11,003 nt of DNA from Euperipatoides rowelli (GCA_003024985.2 PXIH01S0004605.1), one strand, 5' to 3'; counted from the stretch's first letter, positions 1 to 7,656 are shown. The notes: generated by a model not told the origin, from the letters alone. A program made the numbers and translations.

Positions 1-577
1 CCAAAGATGGCAGATCATGACATGGTTTATAACCTTTTTTTAAACTTTCAAAACCATCTCCTGAAAATTTTTCATTTTGTGGCTTTGGATTATTTTGAAT
101 TAGTTCANCTATTTGTCACCTGGGGGAGCTCATATCAAAATATTTTAAGATTATGTCCATAGATGGCAGAGCATTTTGAAAAATCATTAACATGGTTTAT
201 AGACTTTTTCTAAACTTTCAAATCACTCTCCTGAAAATTTTTCATTTTATGGCTTTGGATTATTTTGAATTAGTTCACCTATTTGTCACCTGGGGGACCT
301 CATATCAAAATATTTTAAGATTCTGTCCAAAGATGGCAGAACATTATGAAAAATTAAAAAATCATTAACATGGTTTATAGACTTTTTTAAACTTTCAAAT
401 CACTCTCCTGAAAAATTTTCATTTTGTGGCTTTGGATTATTTTGAATTAGTTGACCTATTTGTCACCTGGGGGAGCTCAAATCAAAATATTATAAGATTC
501 TGTCCATAGATGGCAGAGCATTTTCTAAACTTTCAAATCACTCTCCTGAAAAATTTACATTTTGTGGCTTTGGATTT
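1..577. repeat. AT-rich ~170-bp satellite array, right-hand end
   Basis: Units start at about 1, 157, 327 and 504, each beginning with CCAWAGATGGCAGA, giving three full monomers of 156, 170 and 177 bp plus a fourth truncated one. Each unit contains CTTTCAAATCACTCTCCTG, GTGGCTTTGGATTATTTTG and a CTATTTGTCACCTGGGGG block. Copies differ by small substitutions and indels. The fourth copy lacks about 30 bp after GCATTTT and stops at TTTGGATT near 577, after which the sequence is unrelated. An N lies at 108. The array begins at or before the left edge, so its full size is unknown. No open frame or RNA feature is visible in it. Confidence 0.93.
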
Positions 578-752
578 ATCATTCTCACGCCTTCAAGTGA
601 TAAATGAAAGATAAACATACTAGCTTGGGTCATGCTTGGGTACTGCAAGTTTCTGTTTTAAAAAAAAAAGTATTTTACTAGAAGTTATAATCTTTGAAAC
701 AGTTTAATTTAAACTTAATCTTTGGTTCCCTCACATATATTTTTGTTACACG
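578..752. other. AT-rich spacer, nothing recognised
   Basis: Single-copy-looking AT-rich DNA between the satellite array and the first GGGG/CCCC stem-loop motif. It has a 10-base A run near 660-669. No coding potential, RNA gene or repeat was recognised here. Confidence 0.5.
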
Positions 753-781
753 AAACCCACACTGGGGTATATTTTACCCCA
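753..781. repeat. Stem-loop motif AAACCCACA..TGGGG..CCCCA, copy 1
   Basis: A 29-bp motif whose right part folds on itself: TGGGGTA (763-769), a five-base loop, and TACCCCA (775-781), a perfect 7-bp stem. A diverged second copy lies at 995-1023, matching at about 24 of 29 positions. The motif is directly followed by a CCAATT-TT-AATTGG palindrome. Its origin is not recognised; it may be a small dispersed repeat. Confidence 0.6.
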
Positions 782-876
782 ATTTTAATTGGCTCAATAA
801 AAATATTAAAAATTTAAATATTAAGTCGAATTTTTTCATCGCATAAAAGGAACAATATAATAATAATAATATATGT

Positions 877-896
877 GTGCGCGTGTGCACGCGCAC
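877..896. repeat. Z-DNA-prone GT/GC palindrome
   Basis: GTGCGCGTG (877-885) and CACGCGCAC (888-896) are perfect 9-bp inverted arms separated by TG. They lie inside a strictly alternating purine-pyrimidine run of 29 bp (869-897), followed after a short interruption by GTGTGC and (GT)n up to about 917. Such sequence is known to favour left-handed Z-DNA and, because of the inverted symmetry, cruciform extrusion. It is a GC-rich island inside very AT-rich DNA, next to a TAA trinucleotide run. Short open frames crossing it on both strands are dinucleotide-repeat translations and are not genes. Confidence 0.8.
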
Positions 897-994
897 GAGC
901 GTGTGCTTGTGTGTGTGATGTGGAAATTATATTAAAACAAACCGCATCAAAACTATTTTTTAACATGTGTATAATGGGCGTAAAAAGTTTCTTA

Positions 995-1023
995 AAACCC
1001 ACAATGGGGGATTATATACCCCA
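995..1023. repeat. Stem-loop motif AAACCCACA..TGGGG..CCCCA, copy 2
   Basis: Diverged direct copy of the 753-781 motif (about 24/29 identical). TGGGG and CCCCA again face each other around an AT-rich spacer, so pairing is retained although the spacer has changed. The two copies lie 242 bp apart with the Z-DNA-prone tract between them. Confidence 0.55.
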
Positions 1024-2110
1024 GTGTAGGAACCGAGGGTTAAGTTGTATTTTTCAGAGAATGCAGAATTAATAAACGAAACATTTAGTCTAATTAATAG
1101 GCTAAATAGTATTTTTTTTTTTTTTAAATCCGGACATTTTATTAATAAAAAAAAAAACAGGTTGGATATTTTTATATGTGAAAAGTAGAACAAGTCTGGG
1201 GAAAGAGGAAATCTGATCAATAAAAATCAGTAGCCACTTTTGGAATAAATTAAGCGAGTATTTCTTTTGGTGAATTTACAGTATTAATTTTGCTCCTTGC
1301 TCAATTCTATTCTAATTAAATTTGAATTCCAAAATCTGACTTTTATTAATTTTGACATGTTATAAATTAAGAGTTTAGAAAGTTAAATAAGTCTAAATAA
1401 AATAAATGTTTCCAAATGTCTGGAATTTTGTTTTATTCATTATCAAATTATACAATAAATTAAATTCAATAATAATGCTGATAATCGTGGTAAATTATTC
1501 CAATCAAAATAAACCAGTTAAGAAAAAAAAAAATTAAAAATTATACCGGATCAAATATGTAGATGTTTGGCTTCCTTGAATCTTTTCTTATTTTATCTGA
1601 TAATTAGTATTCTTATTTGAAATTTATATAAGATTTTTTTTTCTGATTTAATTGAAAAGCAAATAATAATAGTAGCGAATTAGGTCACATGTTAGTTCCA
1701 TTGGATTAAAATATTCTTCAAAGCGTTCATGTATCACAACCACTCAGTGGTTTAAAAATAATGCCATCTATTAGAGAATTATGGAACTAAAGTTATTTGT
1801 TTATTCTATTAATTCAATTCCTTTATTAAGTATAAACATAAACTATAATTTGTTTATAAAGCGAAGCTTTTTTACAAGAGATTTCGTAAAATATATACAG
1901 ACAAGCATACATAAAAATAAATATGAAATATACAATAAAACAAAAAAAAAAGTAATAAATAAATAAAAGTAAAGTACAAAAGTTAACTCAAAGAAATACA
2001 ATAATAACAAGTCATTGACTTAATTAAAGCAAAATAAAATCATTACCGGAACGAAAGGTGTACTAAACATAAAAATTTTGATAAGATTTTACAAATGGTA
2101 AAATACTTTT
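1024..2110. other. AT-rich intergenic DNA, nothing recognised
   Basis: More than 1 kb of highly AT-rich sequence with T and A homopolymers near 1110-1125 and 1148-1157. The longest open stretch (1781-1966, plus) is rich in Ile, Asn, Lys and Tyr, as expected from AT-rich non-coding DNA, and has no recognisable motif. No gene, RNA or element is supported. Confidence 0.55.
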
Positions 2111-2287
2111 TTTAAAAGAATAAATAGAGCAATTTCCAAACAAGACATGGGTAAATTATTCAACAGGTTTGGTTTATACTAGGGTTGGTAATAAAATTAT
2201 ATTAATTAAACACCCTTGACCTAGATCTAGGAATTTAACGTATGTTTGTGTTTTCTAGAACTCTCTCTATTTAAAAGAATAAATAGA
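2111..2287. repeat. Insert-like segment between 18-bp direct repeats
   Basis: The 18-mer TTTAAAAGAATAAATAGA occurs perfectly at 2111-2128 and 2270-2287, flanking 141 bp of single-copy-looking DNA. A perfect duplication of this length resembles a target-site duplication, but the insert has no poly-A tail, no recognisable tRNA boxes and no TIR. It contains the 12-bp palindrome CCTAGATCTAGG near 2219-2230. It may be an old retroposed insert or a simple local duplication. Confidence 0.45.
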
Positions 2288-2339
2288 TTTCTATTATTAT
2301 TATCATTAACTATGTTTTTTTTTATACGTAAAGACCATA

Positions 2340-2568
2340 TCGGTAAGATTCCGTTATCTGCCCACCAATATGGCTGATGGTAGTAAGTTGAAATTATCTA
2401 GATCGGCGCTCAGCAAACGATTATTCCATCTCTAGATTATCCTAGTGTTCAGGGTTACGATAAGGTTAGGACTGTAAAGAAAATATACTAAAATCGGTGA
2501 GAAAAAATACTAATGTCCCACGACTCCTATGTTATTATATTGGTGGGCAGATAACGGAGTCTGGCCGA
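2340..2568 (+). mobile_element. MITE, Family 1 copy A (TIR CCGTTATCTGCCCACC)
   Basis: A ~229-bp non-coding element bounded by long terminal inverted repeats. The core TIR at 2351-2371 and 2537-2557 is perfect over 21 bp and starts CCGTTATCTGCCCACC. A partial match continues outward to about 2340 and 2568. The interior carries AAATTATCTAGATCGG and the shared superfamily core CTCTAGATTATCCTAG..GTTCAGGGTT..GATAAGGTTAGGACTGTAA. No open frame is present, so it depends on a transposase supplied elsewhere. A second copy lies at 8413-8665. No clear target-site duplication was seen around this copy. The transposase superfamily is not determined. Confidence 0.9.
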
Positions 2569-2832
2569 CAAAATCATTGAACAATCTACGATGTTCAGGG
2601 GAAAGAATGTCTAAACTAAGTAATCTAATGCTAAAAGGTAAATGCCAAATAATAATCTTTCCAGCCACTATAATATGAACTTTACAATTTAATAAGGCAA
2701 AATTATCCGTGCTTGGTGATGCTGTGTTCTTTCATTAATTAAGTTAATATACCAGTACGACAGATCTTAGCCTAAATGATCTTCCAGATCCCACGTGATA
2801 TCAATAAATTAAATAAATGAAAATAATAAAAT

Positions 2833-2879
2833 ATTGTCTTTCATGTTGTTTATGACGAGCAAACAACATGAAAGACAAT
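2833..2879. repeat. Perfect 19-bp inverted repeat (stem-loop)
   Basis: Left arm 2833-2851 starts ATTGTCTTTCATGTTG. Right arm 2861-2879 is its exact reverse complement. The 9-base loop is ATGACGAGC. The stem has no mismatch. A second, weaker stem follows (AAAGTGTT at 2882-2889 with AACACTTT about 18 bases on). At about 47 nt the hairpin is shorter than a typical metazoan pre-miRNA, and no transcript evidence exists here, so no RNA gene is called. It could be a transposon relic or a fold-back duplication. Confidence 0.85.
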
Positions 2880-3182
2880 CGAAAGTGTTATTACAGGAAT
2901 TTCTCTAAACACTTTTAATGGATTGATTTTCTAATTTCACAAAAATTGCTGTTCCAAGTTCTAGATGTCATTATGCGAAAATGTTCCACACCCAATGTTA
3001 TTATTTCTAGGTTTTATATATAAGTTATTAGCAGTTATTATCAGGTGTGTTATAATGCTCTAAGATCCATGAATTCATCCTCTTCATATAGAATTGTCAG
3101 AGTCAATCCATTCCTACACTTTCACAAGATCTGACCAAAATGTAAGAGTTTTTGTTTTTTTTTTCCAGTGGAGCCCATCCCA

Positions 3183-3691
3183 TGACCTTGAGTGCTTCTG
3201 GGGTATTTGAGTTCTTCAGATGCTGAATGCTTCTGATGTGCTTGAGTGCTTCTGAGGTGCTCAAGTGTTCTGATATGCTCAAGTGTTCTTAGGTGCTCAA
3301 GTGTTCTGAGGTACTCGAGTGCTTCTGAAGTTCTCAAGTGTTTCTGAGGTGCTCGAGTTCTTCTGAGGTGCTTGAGTGCTTATGAGGTGCTCGAGTGCTT
3401 CTGAGATGCTTGAGTCTTCTGAGATGCTCGAGTGCTTCTGAAGTGCTCGAGTGCTTCTGAAGTGCTCGAGTGCTTCTGAGGTGCTTGATTGCTTCTGAAA
3501 TGCTCGAGTGCTTCTGAGGTGTTAGAGTGCTTCTCAGGCACTCAAGTGCTTCTGAGGTGGTTGAGTGCTTTTGAGATGCTCGAGTGCTTCTGAAATGCTC
3601 GAGTGCTTCTGAGATGCTCGAGTTCTTCTGAGATGCTTGAGTTCTTTTAAGGTACTCAAGATGAGTGCTTCTGAGGCTCTTGATGCATTGC
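3183..3691. repeat. 19-bp minisatellite (GAGGTGCTCGAGTGCTTCT), ~27 units
   Basis: About 500 bp of tandem 18-19-bp units, consensus GAGGTGCTCGAGTGCTTCT with R/Y variation and occasional one-base deletions. The middle of the array is the most uniform and many units contain the palindrome CTCGAG. On the minus strand the units translate as Leu-Glu-His-Leu-Arg-Thr-like or Ser-Glu-Ala-Leu-Glu-His-like peptides. The 19-bp period keeps changing frame and the reading is broken, so these are not considered genes. The array lies just beyond the 3' side of the decayed LINE fragment on the minus strand. Confidence 0.93.
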
Positions 3692-3809
3692 TTAATACTA
3701 TCTGAAGTTTTTTACTAAGTGCTTTTCTACAAAAAAATATATACAGAATCACAATAATTTAATTGTGAAGCAATTAATGCATTGTACACTATACACAGTT
3801 CAGATATGT

Positions 3810-4238
3810 TTAGCCAATATGTTTTAGTTTAAACAATAATTTATTTAATCCCATCACTTTTTTGGCTAAAGAAGTTAAATGTTTGTCCCATTTCAAAAAG
3901 TTGTCAAGAATGACACCAATAAATTTTAAGATAAGAGTACCTGTAATTGTGGCATCTTTATATATGAAACAAGTTATTATATTTGTTTTTGTTGAATGTG
4001 TACAACGAACTTAGTAAAATGCATTTTGTGCTTTCGTTATTTTTGGCAAGACAATTTGTTGGCAACCAATCAGATACCAGGTTAAGAACAAATTTTAACC
4101 TATTTTTCAGGTGGTCTGCATCTCTGGTTTGAGTAACATGTAAAATGACATCATCAACATACATAAATAACTAACAATGTCTGGGAATCTTTGTTAAGTC
4201 GTTTTTTAAATAATAAACAAGAATGGTCCCCAGTCGGC
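3810..4238 (-). pseudogene. Decayed non-LTR (LINE) reverse transcriptase fragment
   Basis: Read on the minus strand, this is the palm and post-palm region of a retrotransposon reverse transcriptase. GPFLFII-like sequence near 4228-4208 matches the family's GPxLFxxYINDL motif. After a frameshift and a TAG codon comes MYVDDVILHV at 4164-4135, the YxDD catalytic box with Val in place of the usual Ala. Then comes an L..RLKFVLN.VSDWL..N helix region. A further frameshift near 3990 leads to FIGVILDNFLKWDKHL (3923-3876), the classic LGVxLDxxLxWxxHI element, ending at TAA 3812-3810. At least two frameshifts and one internal stop make it non-functional. Fingers, endonuclease and 3' end are missing. 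The pattern fits CR1/Jockey-like LINEs; the clade is inference. Confidence 0.85.
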
Positions 4239-4239
4239 A

Positions 4240-4489
4240 AGATTTTGGCAAGACTCCAGTTTATGCCCCCCCCCCCCCCCAAGGTAATCGACTTGTCAGA
4301 AAAGTAATATCGATAAAAATATATTCAAAAGGGGTTATTGCACCTTGTGATTATCCTAGGGTTGGAGAATAATGGAATTCACATGTAGTTGGAATTAGGG
4401 TCATGGTAAGGGTAAAGTTAGGTCTGTAATAAAAGACAAATGACGGCCATCTTGGGGGGAACGTAAACGGGAGTATTGCCAAGATTTTT
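4240..4489 (+). mobile_element. MITE, Family 2 (TIR ..TTTTGGCAAGACTCC)
   Basis: A ~250-bp non-coding element with imperfect terminal inverted repeats of about 30 bp. The left end reads GATTTTGGCAAGACTCCAGT; the right end is a diverged reverse complement ending CGGGAGTATTGCCAAGATTT. Inside the left TIR is a 15-base C run (4266-4280), mirrored by a GGGGGG run near 4454-4459. The interior contains the shared core: GATTATCCTAGGGTTGGA, then a CACATGTAGTTGGAATTAGGG block, then GGTAAGGGTAAAGTTAGG. It abuts the broken end of the LINE reverse transcriptase, which suggests it inserted into that copy. No target-site duplication was identified. Confidence 0.82.
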
Positions 4490-5067
4490 GTGTGTGTGTG
4501 TTTGTATTTTTTGAGCAGCTTTTTTTTAGTCTACCAATTCTTTTTTTCTAGATAGATATAAATAAGTTATAAAAAGTTATTTATTAAGTTCATATTTCCA
4601 TATTTACAGTTCACATTTTAAACGTTTACCAATGACGTACGAATTGAAAAATAATATATATTTAATTTATTTAAAATTGTTTATAATAATTCAATTAGCC
4701 TAATTCTATAATATTATTAATGTTTGTTTGGTTGGGTTTTTTTTTAAAAAGTAAATTTTTAGATATGATATAGCCTGTGCCAACTGTATATACAATAATA
4801 AATTACTGCTTTCAACATTGAAAATCTTCATACTTCCAAACTCCATCTGTTGTCTTCAAAATTTGAATACTCAAGGAGTTCAGAAGTAAAAACGCTAGTG
4901 CTGTTATTCGAATCTCCTAAATTTTCAGTAACGATCAGGATTCAACTACCTGGGTCTCCCTCCCCCAGCAAAGCAATCACATTACTTTATTGTCCCTAAT
5001 AAGACAAATTAGCCTACATATTTTTTAAAAAAATCTCATTTTATTAGTAAAATACATCTTTAGTTTA
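4490..5067. other. AT-rich spacer with one short protein-like stretch
   Basis: Begins with a (TG)n run to about 4502 and continues as AT-rich DNA. No RT continuation was found on the minus strand beyond the MITE. One stretch (about 4828-4944, minus) stays open for some 38 codons and includes TSELLEYSNFEDNRW before a TGA. A possible acceptor (TTACTGA..TTTAG) lies inside the frame. No family is recognised and no polyadenylation signal follows, so it is not called as a gene. CTCCCTCCCCCAG near 4957-4969 resembles a plus-strand splice acceptor but leads to no convincing exon. Confidence 0.4.
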
Positions 5068-5872
5068 CAACGTTTTGTTGCCTTTTGTTTGCTTTGATAA
5101 GCTTTTTTTTTGACTGGACGTTTTGTTGCCTCTCTGTTTGATTTGATAAGCTTTTTTTTCAGTTGACTGGACGTTTTGTAGCCTTTCTGTTTGATTTGAT
5201 AAGCTTTTTTTTTCAGTTGACTGGACGTTTTGTTGCTTTTCTGTCTGATTTGATAAACTTTTTTTTATTTGACTGGACGTTTTGTTCACTGACATAAGTC
5301 AGTGGTTTTGTTGCCTTTCTGTTTGATTTGATAAGCTTTTTTTTATTTGACTGGACGTTTTGTTGCCTTTCTGTTTGATTTGATAAGATTTTTTTAGTTG
5401 ACTGGATGTTTTATTGCCTTTCTGCCTTATTTGATAAGCTTTTTTTATTTGACTGGACATTTTGTTGCCTTTCTGTTTGATTTGATAAGCTTTTTTCTAT
5501 TTAACGACGTTTTGTTGCCTTTCTGTATGATTTGATAAGCTTTTTTATTTTTTTACTTGACTGGATGTTTTGTTGCATTTCTGTCTTATTTGATAATCTT
5601 TTTTTTATTTGACTGAACGTTTTGTTGCCTTTCTGTTTGAATTAATAATCTTTTTTTTTAGTTGATGACATTTTGTTGCATTTCTGTTTGATTTGATAAG
5701 CTTTTTTTTATTTTTTTAGTTGACTGGACGTTTTGTTGCCTTTCTGTTTGATTTTATAAGCTTTTTTAGTTTAGGACGTTTTAATGCCTTTCTGTTTGAT
5801 TTGATAAACTTTTTTTTTTATTTGACTGGACGTTTTGTTACCTTTGTCTTATTTGATAAGCTTTTTTTTTCT
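5068..5872. repeat. ~52-bp minisatellite, ~16 units
   Basis: Tandem units of roughly 48-58 bp with consensus GACTGGACGTTTTGTTGCC-TTTCTGTTTGATTTGATAAGCTT followed by a variable T run and ATTT or CAGTT. Length variation is mostly in the T tract. The units contain AAGCTT and are T-rich on the plus strand. Open frames on either strand here (for example a minus-strand frame rich in Lys, Ser, Gln, Asn and Thr, and a plus-strand Phe-rich one) are translations of the repeat and carry no recognised domain. One unit is interrupted by a palindromic insertion (separate entry). Confidence 0.93.
5287..5312. mobile_element. 18-bp palindromic insertion with 8-bp duplication
   Basis: CACTGAC-ATAA-GTCAGTG (5287-5304) interrupts one minisatellite unit. 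It is flanked by GTTTTGTT at 5279-5286 and 5305-5312, while the other units have that octamer once. The structure is therefore a 7-bp stem with a 4-base loop plus an exact 8-bp direct duplication. That is the layout of a transposon insertion with an 8-bp target duplication, as hAT elements make, reduced to its terminal repeats. It could also be a repair product. No longer element remains. Confidence 0.6.
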
Positions 5873-6420
5873 TGCTGTTATGATTTAAAAAGTTTTAATT
5901 TCCCTTTGATGCTACTCAAATTTACCCCAGGGGAGCAGTGGATTTGCTCATGAAAGACACAATAGTTCTATTGTATGACCTATTCACTATCACATGGCAA
6001 ATATTAATGAGAACATTACAGGAGCAGAGGAGTTTATTTGCATGCCTCCACCCCCCCCCCCTAAAAAAATTTTTGAGGGGTGTTCAGAACCCCTGGACAT
6101 CCCCCTACATATGCCCTTGCCATTAACCATTCAGTGGCCATTATAATAAGTCCTAAATCCAGCAATGGATTAATGATTTAATTTTGTCTTTTTTATCTGT
6201 AACTACTGTATATATTGTATAATCTCATTTATATTTAATAAATCCAAATAATAATAATATTATTATTATTTCTGGACAAAATGGAGCTGTAAAGTTTGCT
6301 AGACAGATGCTATAGGTAGACTATGCCATTATGTTTGACGAATGTTAAAGGATGATTAGTAGATTACATAATGTGGTTTATTCACTGCTTATCCATTAAA
6401 CTAAATTTAACTTCTATCTA
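5873..6420. other. Intergenic DNA with C-run and AAT/ATT palindrome
   Basis: No gene recognised. Contains a small stem-loop ACAATAG-TT-CTATTGT near 5959-5974, an 11-base C run at 6051-6061 followed by an A/T run and GAGGGGTG..ACCCCTGG, and a perfect 26-bp palindrome of (AAT)n(ATT)n at 6246-6271. Open frames across 5720-6126 are chance or repeat-derived. Confidence 0.5.
6246..6271. repeat. 26-bp AAT/ATT palindrome
   Basis: AAATAATAATAAT joined directly to its exact reverse complement ATTATTATTATTT. It is a microsatellite with full dyad symmetry, capable of cruciform extrusion, and probably an inverted junction of two trinucleotide runs. No function is implied. Confidence 0.8.
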
Positions 6421-7076
6421 GTCAGGACCCTCACTTAGGGAGGGTTGGATGGCGCTGTAGTCCCGGTGCCAGGGGGGGGGGGGCGCCATGTAGGAAGAAA
6501 CTCCATGCACAAGGAGAAGCTTATCAAAAATTATGTAAGATGGCCATATTGGATTTTTTTTAAATGGTGACCTTTTAATAATAAATTCTCAATTTTTCAG
6601 CTCCTGGTTTACCTAGGATCAAAATTCCAGCAGCTAAAACTACATTCTTTTGTGGTCATGGAATGCATTGTTAATAATTTCAAATTGATATAGATGAGCG
6701 GGGGGGGGGGGGGAATAAATAGTGGCAAACCTTTCAACAAAATATCTTTTTCTAGTACACTGTAGTAAAAGCTTACGCTATAAACTCCTCTAAGTTAATA
6801 TCATAATTTTTGCAAAATAAAATTTACTTACTGTATAAAATGAATCAACCATTAATTTAAAATTATATATGGTACAAATTTTTCTTAAAAAAAAAAGGCA
6901 CTTAGGGACCAAAATATTAAAAAAAAAAAAAAATGGATCTTAGACCTACCATTGTCAGGCAGCCCTAAAACAGCCAATCAGAGATGGCATGAATTCTATC
7001 TGCAAGCCGACCTCTGATTGATCGTTAATTAATTAATTTATTTATTTATGCTTTAATATTTAAGTTGGAGTTAGGA
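6421..7076. other. Intergenic DNA upstream of the esterase exon
   Basis: No gene recognised. Notable items are a 12-base G run at 6472-6483 between CCGGTGCC and GCGCCAT, a 14-base G run at 6700-6713, A runs near 6889-6898 and 6920-6933, and a 9-bp inverted repeat CAATCAGAG (6975-6983) / CTCTGATTG (7012-7020). The left arm of that repeat overlaps a CCAAT sequence at 6974-6978. The CCAAT is about 480 bp upstream of the esterase start codon, so any promoter role is only a guess. Confidence 0.4.
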
Positions 7077-7145
7077 TAGTGTGTGGCTGAGTTTAGTAGA
7101 TTGGCTAATAGGCTGCATGACACTGTAGGGTCTGAGTTCCAGACG
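7077..7145 (+). mobile_element. Possible tRNA-like SINE head relic
   Basis: TGGCTGAGTTTAG (7084-7096) resembles a pol III A box, and GGTCTGAGTTCC (7129-7140) resembles a B box with one extra base. They are 45 bp apart, close to the spacing in tRNAs. The acceptor stem does not pair convincingly, so this is not a functional tRNA. It could be a degenerate tRNA-derived SINE in the upstream region of the esterase exon, or chance similarity. No tail or target duplication was found. Confidence 0.3.
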
Positions 7146-7437
7146 TTATTCTAGGCCCTGCTTGTGAGAAAACGGAATCAAGTATTTTTAATATGTTTTG
7201 TTATAATGATTTTAAAAATGTTTAGTTTTAATAATCCCCAAGAAAATTAAACGAACTAAAAAATCTGGACATAGTAACTGCACTAATAGACACATGGTAC
7301 GTTAATCTACGATGAACTTAGGACAACTTTTTTTTTTTTATATATATTTCAATAATCATTATTGTTATCAAAATGCGATTATTGTTTTGATTCATATTAA
7401 AAATGTCATGTGATCATATAGAAATGGCTACTTGACG

Positions 7438-7446
7438 CTGTTTTAG
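7438..7446 (+). other. Possible splice acceptor in the 5' UTR
   Basis: CTGTTTTAG, preceded by TTGAC, resembles a branch point, pyrimidine tract and AG acceptor, ending six bases before the esterase ATG. If used, the start-codon exon would begin at 7447 and a non-coding 5' exon would lie upstream. The tract is short, and a directly transcribed 5' UTR is equally possible. Confidence 0.25.
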
Positions 7447-7452
7447 TAAGAT

Positions 7453-7656
7453 ATGGGCCTGCAGTGTCCTATCCTGCTGACTAGTGTGTTGGTCAGTCTG
7501 CTTTTGTTACAACTTGAAGCAGATCAGACCACAGTCATCACTGTAAAACAAGGAAAGATAATCGGTACGACCTTTAAACTTACTAATGGACAAACGGCTT
7601 ATAAATATCTAGGAATTCCGTACGCAGAACCTCCTATAGGAAAGAATAGGTTTCAG
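7453..7656 (+). CDS. Carboxylesterase/cholinesterase-family protein, first coding exon (partial)
   Basis: This exon encodes the first 68 residues of a type-B carboxylesterase, a secreted alpha/beta-hydrolase family that cleaves carboxylic esters and also includes cholinesterases and catalytically inactive adhesion proteins. Residues 1-23 are a signal peptide: the hydrophobic core is ILLTSVLVSLLLL and cleavage is likely after LEA. The mature N-terminus follows with VITVKQGKIIGTT (the family's short G-x-V/I-x-G strands), then YKYLGIPYAEPPIGKNRFQ, the highly conserved FLGIPYAxPPxGxxRF block. The start is supported by adjacent in-frame TAG TAA codons upstream, and by G at -3 and +4. The exon ends in CAG|GTAAGT, phase 0. 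The Ser-Glu/Asp-His triad lies in later exons not found here, so enzyme versus non-enzyme cannot be decided. Full-length relatives are about 550-600 residues. Confidence 0.92.

Noticed and set aside
1-577. CRISPR-like array (regular repeats)
   Set aside because: The whole ~170-bp unit repeats with no unique spacers; it is a satellite in eukaryotic DNA.
814-1220. Overlapping short open frames on both strands around the GT tract
   Set aside because: They run through dinucleotide repeat and AT-rich DNA with His/Ala/Arg or Ile/Phe runs; no homology is recognisable.
1781-1966. 61-codon plus-strand frame rich in Ile, Asn, Lys and Tyr
   Set aside because: Composition is what AT-rich non-coding DNA gives; no motif and no splice or promoter support.
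3122-3752. Minus-strand open frames with repeated Leu-Glu-His-Leu-Arg-Thr-like peptides
   Set aside because: They are translations of the 19-bp minisatellite. The period is not a multiple of three, frames break repeatedly, and no domain or start context supports coding.
4240-4264. Continuation of the LINE RT into a GVPQGS-like motif upstream of GPxLF
   Set aside because: The bases that seemed to encode it are the left TIR of the Family 2 MITE, so the resemblance is coincidental.
5065-5953. Repeat-peptide open frames on both strands (Lys/Ser/Gln/Asn-rich on minus, Phe-rich on plus)
   Set aside because: They follow the 52-bp minisatellite and its T runs. They exist on both strands at once and show no recognised domain.
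5938-6126. 62-codon plus-strand frame starting MDLLMKD
   Set aside because: It runs through a C homopolymer and a dispersed-repeat-like G/C-rich segment; no domain recognised.
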